Shown here in pieces: positions 1-9,868 of a DNA stretch of 64,000 nucleotides. Every line of letters starts with the position of its first letter. Position 1 is the first letter of the stretch. This stretch comes from JBBEAM01 sp040882845 (lineage in GTDB: Bacteria; Pseudomonadota; Alphaproteobacteria; Kiloniellales; DSM-21159): contig JBBEAM010000007.1 of NCBI GenBank assembly GCA_040882845.1, forward strand, positions 992,001 through 1,056,000. Reading direction: 5' to 3'. The notes beneath the pieces were generated by a model. That model did not search any database and was not told the origin of the DNA. It saw nothing but the letters and a program-made list of their open reading frames with translations. The position numbers and the translations under genes were made by a program.

Positions 1-201
1 GAGGAGCGCGCCTTCTCCGTCGCCGAGGCGCTGGAAGCCAAGGAGGCCTTCATCACCTCCAGCTCGAACTTCGTCATGCCGGTGACCCGCATCGACGATA
101 CCGTCATCGGCAACGGTCAGGCCGGGGAGTTCTCCCTCGATCTGCGCGCAAAATACAAGCGGCTGGTGGTCGACGGAGCGCCCGTTTCCGCGCATGCCTG
201 A
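1..201 (+). CDS. dat: D-amino-acid aminotransferase, C-terminal end (partial)
   Basis: The open frame enters at the window edge and stops with TGA at 199-201, giving the last 66 residues. They carry the closing signature of fold-type IV PLP aminotransferases (Dat/IlvE): a FITSSSNFVMPVTRID stretch, then IGNGQAGEF and a terminal LRxKY. These enzymes interconvert D-alanine and D-glutamate or act on branched-chain amino acids. The downstream hfq-hflX context matches the alphaproteobacterial order trkA-dat-hfq-hflX, which favours Dat over IlvE. The last 8 bases overlap the start of the HAD gene, so the two are probably co-translated. The catalytic lysine lies outside the window. Confidence 0.8.
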   Translation, partial: EERAFSVAEALEAKEAFITSSSNFVMPVTRIDDTVIGNGQAGEFSLDLRAKYKRLVVDGAPVSAHA

Positions 202-865
202 AGCCGAGCTGCCAGCCCCCCGGGCGATCCTCTTCGACTGGGACAACACCCTGGTCGATACCTGGCGAACCATTCATCACGCGCTCGGAGTCACCTTCGA
301 AGCGATGGGCGAGACGCCCTGGACCCTGGATGAGGTGCGGCTCAGGGTCCGTGCCTCGGCGCGCGATGCCTTTCCGGCCCTGTTCGGCGCCCGCGCGGAG
401 GAAGCCACCAGAATTTTCTTCGCCACCTACGAGCGCGACCACCTCGACAAGCTCGCTCCGCTGCCGGGTTCGGCGGAGATGCTCGCAGGCCTTGCGGCCC
501 TCGATCTGCGGCTCGGCGTGGTCAGCAACAAGATGGGCCGGCTGCTGCGCAAGGAGGCGGCGCATCTCGGCTGGGACCGACATTTCCAGGGTGTGGTGGG
601 CGCCAACGACGCCGCCGCCGACAAGCCCTCTGCGGCGCCGGTCAAGCTGGCTCTTGCGGGCAGCGGATTGGAGCTCGGCCCCGAGATCTGGTTCGTCGGC
701 GATACCGACATCGACATGCTCTGCGCCGCACAGGCCGGTTGCACGCGGATTCTGCTGCGCCCGGATTCTCCCGCAGTCGATGAGTTCCCCGGTCACGAAC
801 CTCAGGTCTATCTCCCGGCCTGCAGCGATCTCTCTGACTTGGTTGTGGAAAAATTGCGACTATGA
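194..865 (+). CDS. HAD-superfamily phosphatase (phosphoglycolate-phosphatase-like)
   Basis: A 223-residue soluble protein. Motif I is FDWDNTLVDTW near residues 14-24, with the nucleophile and acid aspartates of the haloacid dehalogenase fold. VVSNKMG near residue 113 is motif II, a lysine before a proline (DKPSAAP, about residue 143) is motif III, and GDTDIDM near residue 170 is motif IV. The helical insert after motif I is a C1 cap as in Gph-type phosphatases. The substrate cannot be read from sequence. It overlaps the end of dat and lies upstream of hfq, so it probably belongs to the dat transcript. DWDNT in place of the commoner DxDGT is tolerated in this subfamily. Confidence 0.8.
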   Translation: MPEAELPAPRAILFDWDNTLVDTWRTIHHALGVTFEAMGETPWTLDEVRLRVRASARDAFPALFGARAEEATRIFFATYERDHLDKLAPLPGSAEMLAGLAALDLRLGVVSNKMGRLLRKEAAHLGWDRHFQGVVGANDAAADKPSAAPVKLALAGSGLELGPEIWFVGDTDIDMLCAAQAGCTRILLRPDSPAVDEFPGHEPQVYLPACSDLSDLVVEKLRL

Positions 866-999
866 AGCATTCTAATTTCAGCCGCGCCTTGAGGTCGGGC
901 TCTGGCATGCCCATCTCAAATGTTATACCTTCGGGTACAGCCCACCCGGACGAACGACAAGGTTCGAGATAAGCGTCCGGAGACAATAAGGAAGGAAGA

Positions 1000-1287
1000 A
1001 TGGGGGACCAACCTATGGCCGGCGAAAAATCACAGAATGTCCAAGACGTCTTTCTCAACAACATCCGCAAGAACAAAGTCCCCGTCACGGTGTTCCTGGT
1101 GAACGGCGTGAAACTGCAGGGCATTGTCACCTGGTTCGACAACTTCTGCGTGCTGCTGCGGCGCGATGCGCATTCGCAGCTGGTCTACAAGCATGCGATC
1201 TCGACGGTGATGCCCGCGCATCCTCTGCAGCTCTTCGAGCCTGCGGCGGCGGACAAGGACGCCGAGACCGAAGCGGCCGCAACCTAA
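1000..1287 (+). CDS. hfq: RNA chaperone Hfq
   Basis: A 95-residue Sm-like protein that promotes small RNA-mRNA pairing as a hexameric ring. The Sm1 motif (FLVNGVKLQGIVTWFDNF) and Sm2 motif (YKHAISTVMP) are intact. The conserved QDxFLNxIRKxxxPVTVFL segment of the proximal RNA-binding face is present, followed by a short acidic, alanine-rich tail. The start at 1000 follows a strong AAGGAAGGA site; an internal ATG at 1015 would remove only five residues. hflX starts 12 bases downstream, the classic hfq-hflX pairing. Confidence 0.98.
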   Translation: MGDQPMAGEKSQNVQDVFLNNIRKNKVPVTVFLVNGVKLQGIVTWFDNFCVLLRRDAHSQLVYKHAISTVMPAHPLQLFEPAAADKDAETEAAAT

Positions 1288-1299
1288 GATCAGGCGCGA

Positions 1300-2667
1300 T
1301 TGACCACTTTTTCCAAAGACCGCGAGACTCTTGCCGGGCAGCCCCGCAAAGGCGGCCCCGACCACGAGTACACCGGCCCGGAGGTCTGGCGTGCCCTGGT
1401 CCTGCATCCCGATCTGCAGCGCGGAAGCGATTCGCGTGCCGCGGACTCGCGGCTGGAGGAAGCGGTCGGCCTGGCTTTGGCGATCGAACTCGAAGTCGTC
1501 TGGCAGGAATCCCTGCGCCTGACCAAGCCGAAGGCGGCGACGCTGTTCGGCGGCGGCGTTGTCGAGCGTATCGCCGGCGTCATCAAGGCCGAGGAAATAA
1601 GCATCGCCGTGGTCGACAGCGATCTCAGCCCGGTGCAGCAACGCAACCTGGAGAAGGCCTGGGACTGCAAGGTCATCGACCGCACCGGCCTGATCCTCGA
1701 GATTTTCGGCGCGCGCGCCAAGACCCACGAGGGCCGCCTGCAGGTCGAGCTCGCGGCGCTGAACTATCAGCGCTCCCGGCTGGTGCGCTCCTGGACCCAT
1801 CTTGAGCGGCAGCGCGGCGGCGCCGGCTTCATGGGCGGCCCGGGCGAACGCCAGATCGAGCTGGACCGCCGCCTGATCGACGAACGGATCATCCGCATCA
1901 AGTCCGACCTGAAGCAGGTGGCGCGGACCCGCGGCCTGCACCGCGAGGCCCGGCAAAGGGTGCCTTACCCGGTGGTGGCCCTGGTCGGCTACACCAATGC
2001 CGGAAAGTCGACCCTGTTCAACCGCCTGACGCACTCCGCCGTCTTCGCCAAGGATCTGCTGTTTGCGACCCTGGATCCGACGATGCGGCGGCTGAGCCTG
2101 CCCGGCGGACAGGACATCATCCTGTCGGATACCGTCGGTTTCATTTCCAATCTGCCGACCCATCTGGTCGCGGCCTTCCGCGCCACCCTGGAAGAGGTGG
2201 TCGAGGCCGATCTGATTCTGCATGTGCGCGACATCGCCCACGAGGAAAGCCTGGCGCAGAAGCAGGACGTCGAAGCCGTGCTGCGAGATCTCGGCGTCGA
2301 TCCGGAGAATTCCGCGACCAATCTCATCGAGGTCTGGAACAAGATCGACCTGCTTGCGCCGGAGGAGCGCGAACGGACCTTGCGGCACGCCGCCGCCCAA
2401 CCCGGACAGGTCGCGGTTTCCGCCATCGACGGCGAGGGAGTCGACCTCCTGGGCGATGCCATCGAAGGCAATCTCACCCGGCAGAACGCCGAGATCGACG
2501 TCGATGTCGAGTTGAGCGACGGCGCCACCATCGCCTGGTTGTACGAGCACGGCCGGGTGAAGCAGCGCCGCGACGACGAGCGTCACGCCCACCTCCGTGT
2601 CAGTCTCGATCGACGCAACCTGGAGCGACTGTCCCGGCGGCCCGGCATCCAGGTTCCCCCGAACTAA
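1300..2667 (+). CDS. hflX: GTPase HflX (ribosome-splitting factor)
   Basis: A 455-residue GTPase. The N-terminal HflX domain contains the GGxGxxFMGGPGERQIELDRR region (about residues 165-190). The G domain follows with the P-loop GYTNAGKSTLF (about 230), switch DPTMRR, G3 DTVGF (about 272) and G4 NKID (about 348). HflX binds the 50S subunit and dissociates stalled ribosomes after heat stress. The first codon is TTG at 1300, chosen because it places the start 12 bases after the hfq stop. Co-transcription with hfq is expected. Confidence 0.95.
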   Translation: MTTFSKDRETLAGQPRKGGPDHEYTGPEVWRALVLHPDLQRGSDSRAADSRLEEAVGLALAIELEVVWQESLRLTKPKAATLFGGGVVERIAGVIKAEEISIAVVDSDLSPVQQRNLEKAWDCKVIDRTGLILEIFGARAKTHEGRLQVELAALNYQRSRLVRSWTHLERQRGGAGFMGGPGERQIELDRRLIDERIIRIKSDLKQVARTRGLHREARQRVPYPVVALVGYTNAGKSTLFNRLTHSAVFAKDLLFATLDPTMRRLSLPGGQDIILSDTVGFISNLPTHLVAAFRATLEEVVEADLILHVRDIAHEESLAQKQDVEAVLRDLGVDPENSATNLIEVWNKIDLLAPEERERTLRHAAAQPGQVAVSAIDGEGVDLLGDAIEGNLTRQNAEIDVDVELSDGATIAWLYEHGRVKQRRDDERHAHLRVSLDRRNLERLSRRPGIQVPPN

Positions 2668-2681
2668 AGCCTGCCGTGCGG

Positions 2682-2742
2682 TTGACAGCGCTTTCTCCGC
2701 CCCTTACTTAACCGCTTAGCACTCAGCACCTGACAGTGCTAA
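2682..2742 (+). promoter_or_regulatory. groESL promoter with CIRCE operator (HrcA site)
   Basis: A sigma70-like promoter is visible: TTGACA at 2682-2687, a 17-base spacer, and TACTTA at 2705-2710. Immediately downstream, 2716-2742 is a CIRCE element: TTAGCACTC, nine bases, then CAGTGCTAA. It differs from the consensus GAGTGCTAA arm at one position. CIRCE is the binding site of the heat-shock repressor HrcA, so groESL is probably repressed by HrcA at normal temperature. A heat-shock sigma32 promoter could overlap but was not resolved. Confidence 0.9.
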
Positions 2743-2812
2743 CAGCCGGCGCTCGGCGAGCGACCGGATTATCCATACCGAACAACCCTTTTCTAGAGAG
2801 GGAGAGGACAGC

Positions 2813-3100
2813 ATGAAATTTAGGCCGCTTCACGACCGCGTGGTTGTCGAGCCTTTGGAGGCTGAAGAGAAGACCTCCGGCGGCATCATCATCCCCGACG
2901 CGGCGAAGGAAAAGCCGATGCAGGGCAAAGTCGTCGCCGTTGGGCCTGGTGCCCGGGGCGAGGACGGCAAAGTCAATCCGCTTGACGTCAAAAAGGGCAA
3001 CACCGTGCTCTACGGCAAGTGGTCGGGCACCGAAGTCACGGTCGAAGGCAAGGACCTTCTGATCATGAAGGAGTCCGACATCATGGGAATTCTGGATTAA
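2813..3100 (+). CDS. groES: Co-chaperonin GroES
   Basis: A 95-residue co-chaperonin of standard length that caps the GroEL ring. It starts MKFRPLHDRVVVEP and carries the mobile-loop segment EEKTSGGIIIPD that contacts GroEL, ending in the usual KESDIMGIL. A GAGAGGGAGAGG-type ribosome binding site precedes the ATG. groEL follows 15 bases later, forming the classic operon under the CIRCE promoter. Confidence 0.98.
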   Translation: MKFRPLHDRVVVEPLEAEEKTSGGIIIPDAAKEKPMQGKVVAVGPGARGEDGKVNPLDVKKGNTVLYGKWSGTEVTVEGKDLLIMKESDIMGILD

Positions 3101-3115
3101 CGGAGGAACGACCGA

Positions 3116-4765
<1,650 letters not shown>

Positions 4766-4791
4766 GCTCCCGTCACAGCCTAAGTTTCGGC

Positions 4792-4830
4792 AAAGGGCCG
4801 CGGGGAGACTCGCGGCCCTTTCCTTTTCTC
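4792..4830 (+). terminator. Rho-independent terminator after groEL
   Basis: A perfect 11-bp stem, AAAGGGCCGCG at 4792-4802 pairing with CGCGGCCCTTT at 4811-4821, closes an 8-base loop. It is followed by the T-rich CCTTTTCTC. It begins 26 bases after the groEL stop. Confidence 0.88.
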
Positions 4831-4867
4831 CCTATAACCGGCGCGAGACCGAGCCGCAGGAGCCCGC

Positions 4868-5698
4868 ATGACTCCCGATATCGACAGCGTGACCCAGATC
4901 ATCGCCGAGGCGGCGGCGGAGGCGGTACTGCCGCGCTTCCGTTCCCTCGCCGCGCATGAAATCCGCGAGAAGGAAGCCGGCGATCTGGTCACCGTGGCCG
5001 ATGTCGAGGCCGAGGCCTTCCTGACCCGCCGCCTCGCGGAGCTCCTGCCAGGCTCGCTGGTGGTGGGGGAAGAGGCCGCCGAAGAAGATCCGGAAGTGCT
5101 GCTGCACCTTGCCAAGGAGGCAGCCTACGTTTGGGTGATCGACCCGGTGGACGGCACCGGCAACTTCTCGCGCGGGATCGAGGACTTCGCAATGATGGTC
5201 GGCCTGACCCGGGGCAGCGAGATTCTGGGCGGCTGGATTCACCGTCCGGTCGGTGGCATGACCGCGGTCGCCGAACGCGGCGGCGGCGCCCGCCTCGACG
5301 GACAGCCGCTGAAGGTGGCCGCTCCGGCAGCGCCCCTGGAGATGCGCGGCACGCTCAATGCCGGCACCTTCGGCGACAAGGCTCTCGGCGCACGCATCCA
5401 GAGCCGCCGGGAACGGGTAGGGGCCGTGCGCTCGCTGCGCTGCGCCGGCTTGGAATACCTCCGGCTGTCCAGCGGCGAGACCCACTTCTCGCTGTTCACC
5501 AAGACCAAGCCCTGGGACCACGTCCCCGGCGCGCTGATCCATGCCGAAGCCGGAGGCTACGGCCGCTTGCTCGATGGGCGACGCTACAGCCCGCAGAGCG
5601 GCGATGCCAAGGGCCTGCTGCTGGCGCCAAGCGAGGAGGGATGGCAGGCGCTGCACGCAACCCTGCTGGATGGCGAAAACGTTACGCCCCGCGGCTAA
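4868..5698 (+). CDS. Inositol monophosphatase family protein
   Basis: A 276-residue Mg-dependent phosphatase of the IMPase/FIG superfamily. The metal ligands are visible in GEEAAEE (about residue 62), DPVDGTGNF (about 93-101) and the C-terminal WDHVPGALIHAEAGG (about 217-231). The family covers inositol-1-phosphatase, histidinol-phosphatase HisN, CysQ and SuhB; sequence alone does not separate them. A start at 4868 is supported by an AGGAG site. The gene is transcribed alone and ends four bases into the convergent MmgE/PrpD gene. Confidence 0.88.
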   Translation: MTPDIDSVTQIIAEAAAEAVLPRFRSLAAHEIREKEAGDLVTVADVEAEAFLTRRLAELLPGSLVVGEEAAEEDPEVLLHLAKEAAYVWVIDPVDGTGNFSRGIEDFAMMVGLTRGSEILGGWIHRPVGGMTAVAERGGGARLDGQPLKVAAPAAPLEMRGTLNAGTFGDKALGARIQSRRERVGAVRSLRCAGLEYLRLSSGETHFSLFTKTKPWDHVPGALIHAEAGGYGRLLDGRRYSPQSGDAKGLLLAPSEEGWQALHATLLDGENVTPRG

Positions 5699-7071
5699 GC
5701 GGTCGCTGCAACCCGCACCTCCGGAGCAGAAAGCAGCAACCCAAGCAGGACACTGGAGCCTTCGCCGTCTAGGCCTGCGACGGCCTCCTCGATGACCGCG
5801 CTGCGCGCCGGCCCCAGCAAAGGCGCCGCCAGCGCCCGGTACTTCTGCTGCAGTTCTCCGTCGCCGAGCGGCGTCGACGGGTCGCCGCGGGTGGTACAGG
5901 GCGGGGAGGCCAGATTCCGTCCATCTTTCAGATGGAAGACCGCCTCGGCCCAGCGCTCGGCCGGGAAGCGGGCGTTGTGGGCGTCGGACTCCGTCAGGAC
6001 CATGCTTTCGCTGAGACGGAGAATCTCGGGATCCTCGAGCGCGGACTGCTGCAGCTCCTCGCCGCCGAGCTGGCCGCGCACCACGGCGGCGGCGACCGGG
6101 TAGGGCAGGCTGTACTGCGCCTCGTCGGAAGTCGCCGGACGGCGCGTGGCAAGGCGCACCGCCTCGTGAAAGGAGACGATCTCGATGCGCTCGATTTCGC
6201 TGGCGCCGAGACCTGCGTTCTCTCGGACAAGTCTCAGTGCCGCCTCGACCGCCGGCTGCGCCCAACGGCAGACCGGATAGGGCTTGAAGTACTGCTCGAG
6301 GATCCGCCAGCGGCTGCCGAGATCGCTCCAGATTTCCGCTACCTCGAGGGAAGAAACGGTGATGGCCGGGGCGCCCGTGAAACCGGCCTGGGCGAGATAG
6401 GCGGCGGAAACGCCGGCATGCGCGCCCCAGCCGGACCCGTCCTTGACCATCGTCGGATGATCGACGCAACGCATCATCTGGCTGCGCGGTCCATGGTACT
6501 CGGCGATGCCCAGGGCCTGCCAGGCAGCTTCGTCGTCGAGCCCGAGGACACGCGCGCCCAGTGCCGCGCAGGCCAGGGCGTTCCAGGCGCCCGACGTGTG
6601 GTAGTCCGGCGCCGTGGCATGCAGAGCGATGCCGGCGCGGGTCGCGATCTCGTAGCCGAGAACGATGCCGGTCAGCAGTTCGCGGCCGGAAGGCGGCTGC
6701 GGCGCCGCATCGGCATAGGCCAGAAGGGCGGGCAGAACGGCAACCCCGGCGTGCCCCTTGGTCAGAGGATGGCCGTCGTGGGCGTCGAAGGAATCGATCG
6801 CAACGGCCCCGGCATAGGCGGCGCCGGCGGGGCTGACGCGGGTGCCGTCGAGCAGCAGCCGTGCTGCGGGCTTTGCGGGGCCCGCCGCCATCTGGGCCTG
6901 AGCGATCCCGCCTGCGATGGCCGCGCTGGGTGTGCGTACTCCAGCCGCGGCGACGCCGATCAGATCGAGCAGGCAGCGCTTGGCCTGCAGAACGACTTCA
7001 CCCGGCAGATCCTCGAACGCGAGGCTGCGGTTCCAGGCCAGGACAGCCGCGGGCTGGGCTTCGATCTTCAT
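5695..7071 (-). CDS. MmgE/PrpD family protein
   Basis: About 458 residues from the chosen ATG at 7071 (MKIEAQPAAVLAW). An upstream ATG at 7128 would add 19 residues unlike the family. The fold is that of 2-methylcitrate dehydratase PrpD, cis-aconitate decarboxylase and related lyases. Visible family segments include KRCLLDLIGVAAAGVRTPSA near the N-terminus, the FDAHDGHPLTKGH motif with the conserved aspartate and histidines (about residue 95), and YFKPYPVCRWAQPAVEA. No methylcitrate-cycle genes lie nearby, so the substrate is open. It follows the SDR gene by 84 bases on the same strand. Confidence 0.85.
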   Translation of the reverse strand: MKIEAQPAAVLAWNRSLAFEDLPGEVVLQAKRCLLDLIGVAAAGVRTPSAAIAGGIAQAQMAAGPAKPAARLLLDGTRVSPAGAAYAGAVAIDSFDAHDGHPLTKGHAGVAVLPALLAYADAAPQPPSGRELLTGIVLGYEIATRAGIALHATAPDYHTSGAWNALACAALGARVLGLDDEAAWQALGIAEYHGPRSQMMRCVDHPTMVKDGSGWGAHAGVSAAYLAQAGFTGAPAITVSSLEVAEIWSDLGSRWRILEQYFKPYPVCRWAQPAVEAALRLVRENAGLGASEIERIEIVSFHEAVRLATRRPATSDEAQYSLPYPVAAAVVRGQLGGEELQQSALEDPEILRLSESMVLTESDAHNARFPAERWAEAVFHLKDGRNLASPPCTTRGDPSTPLGDGELQQKYRALAAPLLGPARSAVIEEAVAGLDGEGSSVLLGLLLSAPEVRVAATA

Positions 7072-7155
7072 GCTTCTAGCTGACGCCACGCGGGCGCTCC
7101 GCACTTGCCAGAAATCGAAGCTCTGCACCCGCTGCGCGACGTTTCCTACATCCGG

Positions 7156-7932
7156 TCAGCCATCGCGGTGGAAATTGAAGGGATTGAAGGCCTGCATCAC
7201 CGGCATCATCTCGATGCGGTTGATGTTGACGTGGCGGGGCAGGGTGGCGATCCAGTAGATCGCCTCGGCGATGTCGTCGGGGGTCATCGGCTGGATATTC
7301 GAGTAGACGCCCTTGGCCTTTTCGCTGTCGCCCTTGAAGCGGACCGCGGAGAATTCGGTTTCCGCCATTCCCGGCTCGACCGAGGTCACCCGGACGTTGT
7401 GGCCGATCAGGTCGGCGCGCAGGTTGAGCGAGAACTGCGCCACGAAGGCCTTGGTCGCGCCGTAGACATTGCCGCCGGGATAGGGATAGCTGCCGGCAAC
7501 CGAGCCGAGATTGATCACATGGCCCTCGTCGCGCTCGCACATCAGCGGCAGCAGGGCGCGGGTGCAGTAGAGCAGGCCGGTGATGTTGGTCTGCACCATG
7601 GTCTCCCAGTCCTGCATTTTCGCCGCCTGGGCGGGTTCCAGCCCCAGCGCCAGTCCTGCATTGTTGACCAGTACGTTGATGTTTCTGAAGTCCTCGGGCA
7701 GCCCCGAAACGGTGCTGTCGACGGAGTCCTTGTCTTGCACGTCCAGCTTGGCGGCATGGACCTTGTCGCCAAGCTCCTGCTTCAGCTCGTCGAGACGCTC
7801 CTGGCGGCGGCCGGTGACGATCACCTTCGCGCCGGCGGCGGCGAAGCGCTTGGCGGTGGCGGCTCCGAACCCGGAGGTCGCGCCGGTGATGAAGACAGTC
7901 AGGGACTTGGGGTCGGTGGGGGTGATGCTCAT
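7156..7932 (-). CDS. Short-chain dehydrogenase/reductase (YdfG-like)
   Basis: A 258-residue classical SDR. The NAD(P)-binding TGATSGFG motif is near residue 16, VTGRR suggests preference for NADP, NNAGLALG is near residue 89, and the catalytic YGATK is near residue 159. The segment PGMAETEFSAVRFKGD is typical of the YdfG group, which oxidises L-serine, L-allo-threonine and 3-hydroxy acids. Its start overlaps the stop of mazG by ATGA, so translation is coupled. Confidence 0.88.
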   Translation of the reverse strand: MSITPTDPKSLTVFITGATSGFGAATAKRFAAAGAKVIVTGRRQERLDELKQELGDKVHAAKLDVQDKDSVDSTVSGLPEDFRNINVLVNNAGLALGLEPAQAAKMQDWETMVQTNITGLLYCTRALLPLMCERDEGHVINLGSVAGSYPYPGGNVYGATKAFVAQFSLNLRADLIGHNVRVTSVEPGMAETEFSAVRFKGDSEKAKGVYSNIQPMTPDDIAEAIYWIATLPRHVNINRIEMMPVMQAFNPFNFHRDG

Positions 7933-8756
7933 GCTTTCTCCTCCTGCTTGGCCGCCTGCCAGCCGGCCTCCATCTCGTCGAGGGAGGCCTCCGCCAGGCT
8001 TTGGCCCGTGTCGGTCAGTCCGCGTTCCAGGGAGCGGAAGCGGCGTTCGAACTTGCGGTTGCAGCGGCGTAGGGCGGTCTCGGGATCGACCTCCAGGCGC
8101 CTGGCCAGGTTGACCAGGACGAAGAACAGGTCGCCGAGCTCGTCCTCCAGTCTGTCCTGCTCCGCATCGCTGGACAATTCTTCTTTCAGTTCAGTCAGTT
8201 CTTCCTCGATCTTGAGAAAAATCTGAGCCGTTTCAGGCCAATCGAAGCCGACCCGGGCTGCGCGTTTCTGCAGCTTCATGGCGCGCAGCAGCGCGGGCAG
8301 CCCGGCGCTGACGCCGTCGAGCGCAGAACGCTCGGATTCATCATATTTCTCAACGCGTTCCGCGGCCTTGATCTCTTCCCAGGATAGCTTGACGTCCTCG
8401 GCTGTCGCGGCGTTCTGCGTGGCAAAGACGTGCGGATGGCGGCGGATCATCTTCTCGCAGATCGCGTCCGCCACGTCCTCGAACGCGAAGGCGCCGGATT
8501 CCTCGGCCATGCGTGCATGGAAGACGACCTGCAGCAACAGGTCGCCCAGTTCATCCTTCAGCTCGCCCATATCGCCGTCTTCAATGGCGGCTGCAACCTC
8601 GTAGGCTTCCTCGATGGTGTAGGGTGCGATGCTCGCGAAGCTCTGTTGCAGGTCCCAAGGACAGCCAGCCTCGGGATCGCGCAGCCGCGCCATCACCTCG
8701 AGCAGGCGGTCGATGCTGGCGCGATCCTTGGCGGGAGCTGGCTTTGCTGCGGTCAT
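7929..8756 (-). CDS. mazG: Nucleoside triphosphate pyrophosphohydrolase MazG
   Basis: About 275 residues from ATG 8756 (MTAAKPAPAKD). The frame is open further upstream, but the extra sequence is unlike the family. Two tandem MazG domains are seen. The first has CPWDLQQSF, the ExxE metal motif EEAYEVAAAIEDGD and the downstream ELGDLLLQVVFHA. The second has LEDELGDLFFVLVNLARR. MazG hydrolyses NTPs, including damaged ones, to NMP and pyrophosphate and can lower ppGpp. It overlaps the SDR start by four bases. Confidence 0.95.
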   Translation of the reverse strand: MTAAKPAPAKDRASIDRLLEVMARLRDPEAGCPWDLQQSFASIAPYTIEEAYEVAAAIEDGDMGELKDELGDLLLQVVFHARMAEESGAFAFEDVADAICEKMIRRHPHVFATQNAATAEDVKLSWEEIKAAERVEKYDESERSALDGVSAGLPALLRAMKLQKRAARVGFDWPETAQIFLKIEEELTELKEELSSDAEQDRLEDELGDLFFVLVNLARRLEVDPETALRRCNRKFERRFRSLERGLTDTGQSLAEASLDEMEAGWQAAKQEEKA

Positions 8757-8839
8757 GCTGCCGGGAGCATAACGTTTGAGGGGGCAGGCGCAACAGCAGG
8801 CTTGGCCAGAGTGTTTTCCACTGCGGCACATGAAATGCG

Positions 8840-8855
8840 CATAATGTATATTATG
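8840..8855. promoter_or_regulatory. AT-rich inverted repeat between mazG and the methyltransferase-like gene
   Basis: CATAAT-GTAT-ATTATG is a perfect 6-bp inverted repeat with a four-base centre, in an otherwise GC-rich divergent intergenic region (8757-8973). It could be an operator, or simply overlap a -10 element (TATATT/TATTAT). No regulator is assigned. Confidence 0.4.
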
Positions 8856-8973
8856 GAGAATAATTGACCGCGATTCCAGGCAGGCGCTGGACGCCAAAGG
8901 TATCTGGCTCTCGCCCTGCACAGACTGTACCTTGCCGGCACAGCAGATTCACGCCAGAGAGAAGAACATCCAG

Positions 8974-9858
8974 ATGCCCGCCGACAGCCGTCTGCACAGC
9001 CTCGTCACCGTCCAGCCGCCACAACCCGGCGAAGATGCGGCGCGCGGCAAGGATGCGGCGGAGAATGCCCGGCCGCTACCGGCCCGCGAGGATCGCTGCT
9101 ACATGACCAGCGAGACGCAGGTCCTCAGGCTGCAGTCTGCCATCGCGACGGCCCTGGCGCCGCGGATGACCGAAATGCTGCGCCGCGACGCCTCGGGCGA
9201 GACCCGCAAGGCCGTCGCCGATTTCTTCGAGCTTTACGCGAAGAAACCCATCCTAAACAATAAGGGAGGCTCGCTTTTCAACGATTCCCTCTCGCTCTAC
9301 GTGACGATGAAGCTGCTGCGACCGGACTTCATCCTGGAAAGCGGCACCTATCGCGGCAACTCCTCCTGGCTGTTCCGCCAGGCTTGCCCGCAGGCGGCGA
9401 TCCAGACCCACGACGTGGACCACGGACAGCTCGCCCATCGCGCCGAGGACATCGTCTATATCGAGGGCGACTGGATGGACTCCCCCCTGCCCGATTTCGA
9501 TCCGGCGCGCGCCGTCGCCTTCTTCGACGACCACATCAACCACGCGCTGCGCCTGCGCCAGGCCCACGACCGGGGTTTTCGCCGGGCGCTGTTCGACGAC
9601 AACTTCCCGGCGCACAACCTCTACGCCACCGGCGGCCAGCCGCTGCCCAGCCTGGCGATGCTGATGGATGAGAGACTCGAGCCCGGCGAGACCTTCGCGT
9701 GGGTGCGCCACGGCAAGCGCTACAGCTATACTTTCGAGGTGGAGCACACCCAGGGCGCGCGGGAACGGATCGCCCGCTACCTGCCGCTGCCGGACCTCAC
9801 CGCTGTCACCCGCTATTCGCCGCAATCCGGGCTGACATTTGTCGAACTCTTGGAATAA
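8974..9858 (+). CDS. Class I SAM-methyltransferase-like / hydroxylase-like protein, function unknown
   Basis: About 294 residues from ATG 8974, chosen for the AGAGAGAAG site upstream; ATG at 9104 and TTG at 8932 are alternatives. The core LESGTYRGNSSWLF (after PDFI) resembles motif I of the Rossmann SAM-binding fold as found in cephalosporin-hydroxylase-like and sugar-O-methyltransferase families. It is followed by an acidic FFDDHINHALR segment and FDDNFPAHNLYATGG. The first 40 residues from 8974 are low-complexity and poorly conserved-looking, which argues for the internal start. Its last 20 codons lie beside the solute-binding protein gene. No substrate can be inferred. Confidence 0.6.
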   Translation: MPADSRLHSLVTVQPPQPGEDAARGKDAAENARPLPAREDRCYMTSETQVLRLQSAIATALAPRMTEMLRRDASGETRKAVADFFELYAKKPILNNKGGSLFNDSLSLYVTMKLLRPDFILESGTYRGNSSWLFRQACPQAAIQTHDVDHGQLAHRAEDIVYIEGDWMDSPLPDFDPARAVAFFDDHINHALRLRQAHDRGFRRALFDDNFPAHNLYATGGQPLPSLAMLMDERLEPGETFAWVRHGKRYSYTFEVEHTQGARERIARYLPLPDLTAVTRYSPQSGLTFVELLE

Positions 9859-9868
9859 ACTCTGCTTC

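Noticed and set aside
1030..2592. Long minus-strand open frame opposite hfq and hflX
   Set aside because: It mirrors two certain genes, has shadow composition from GC-rich codon positions, and has no family-like motifs.
4832..6469. 545-codon minus-strand open frame across the IMPase gene and part of the MmgE gene
   Set aside because: It is rich in arginine and alanine without any recognisable domain and is opposite or out of frame with clear genes.
5932..7083. 383-codon plus-strand frame opposite the MmgE/PrpD gene
   Set aside because: It is a shadow; the minus strand carries a well-formed enzyme.
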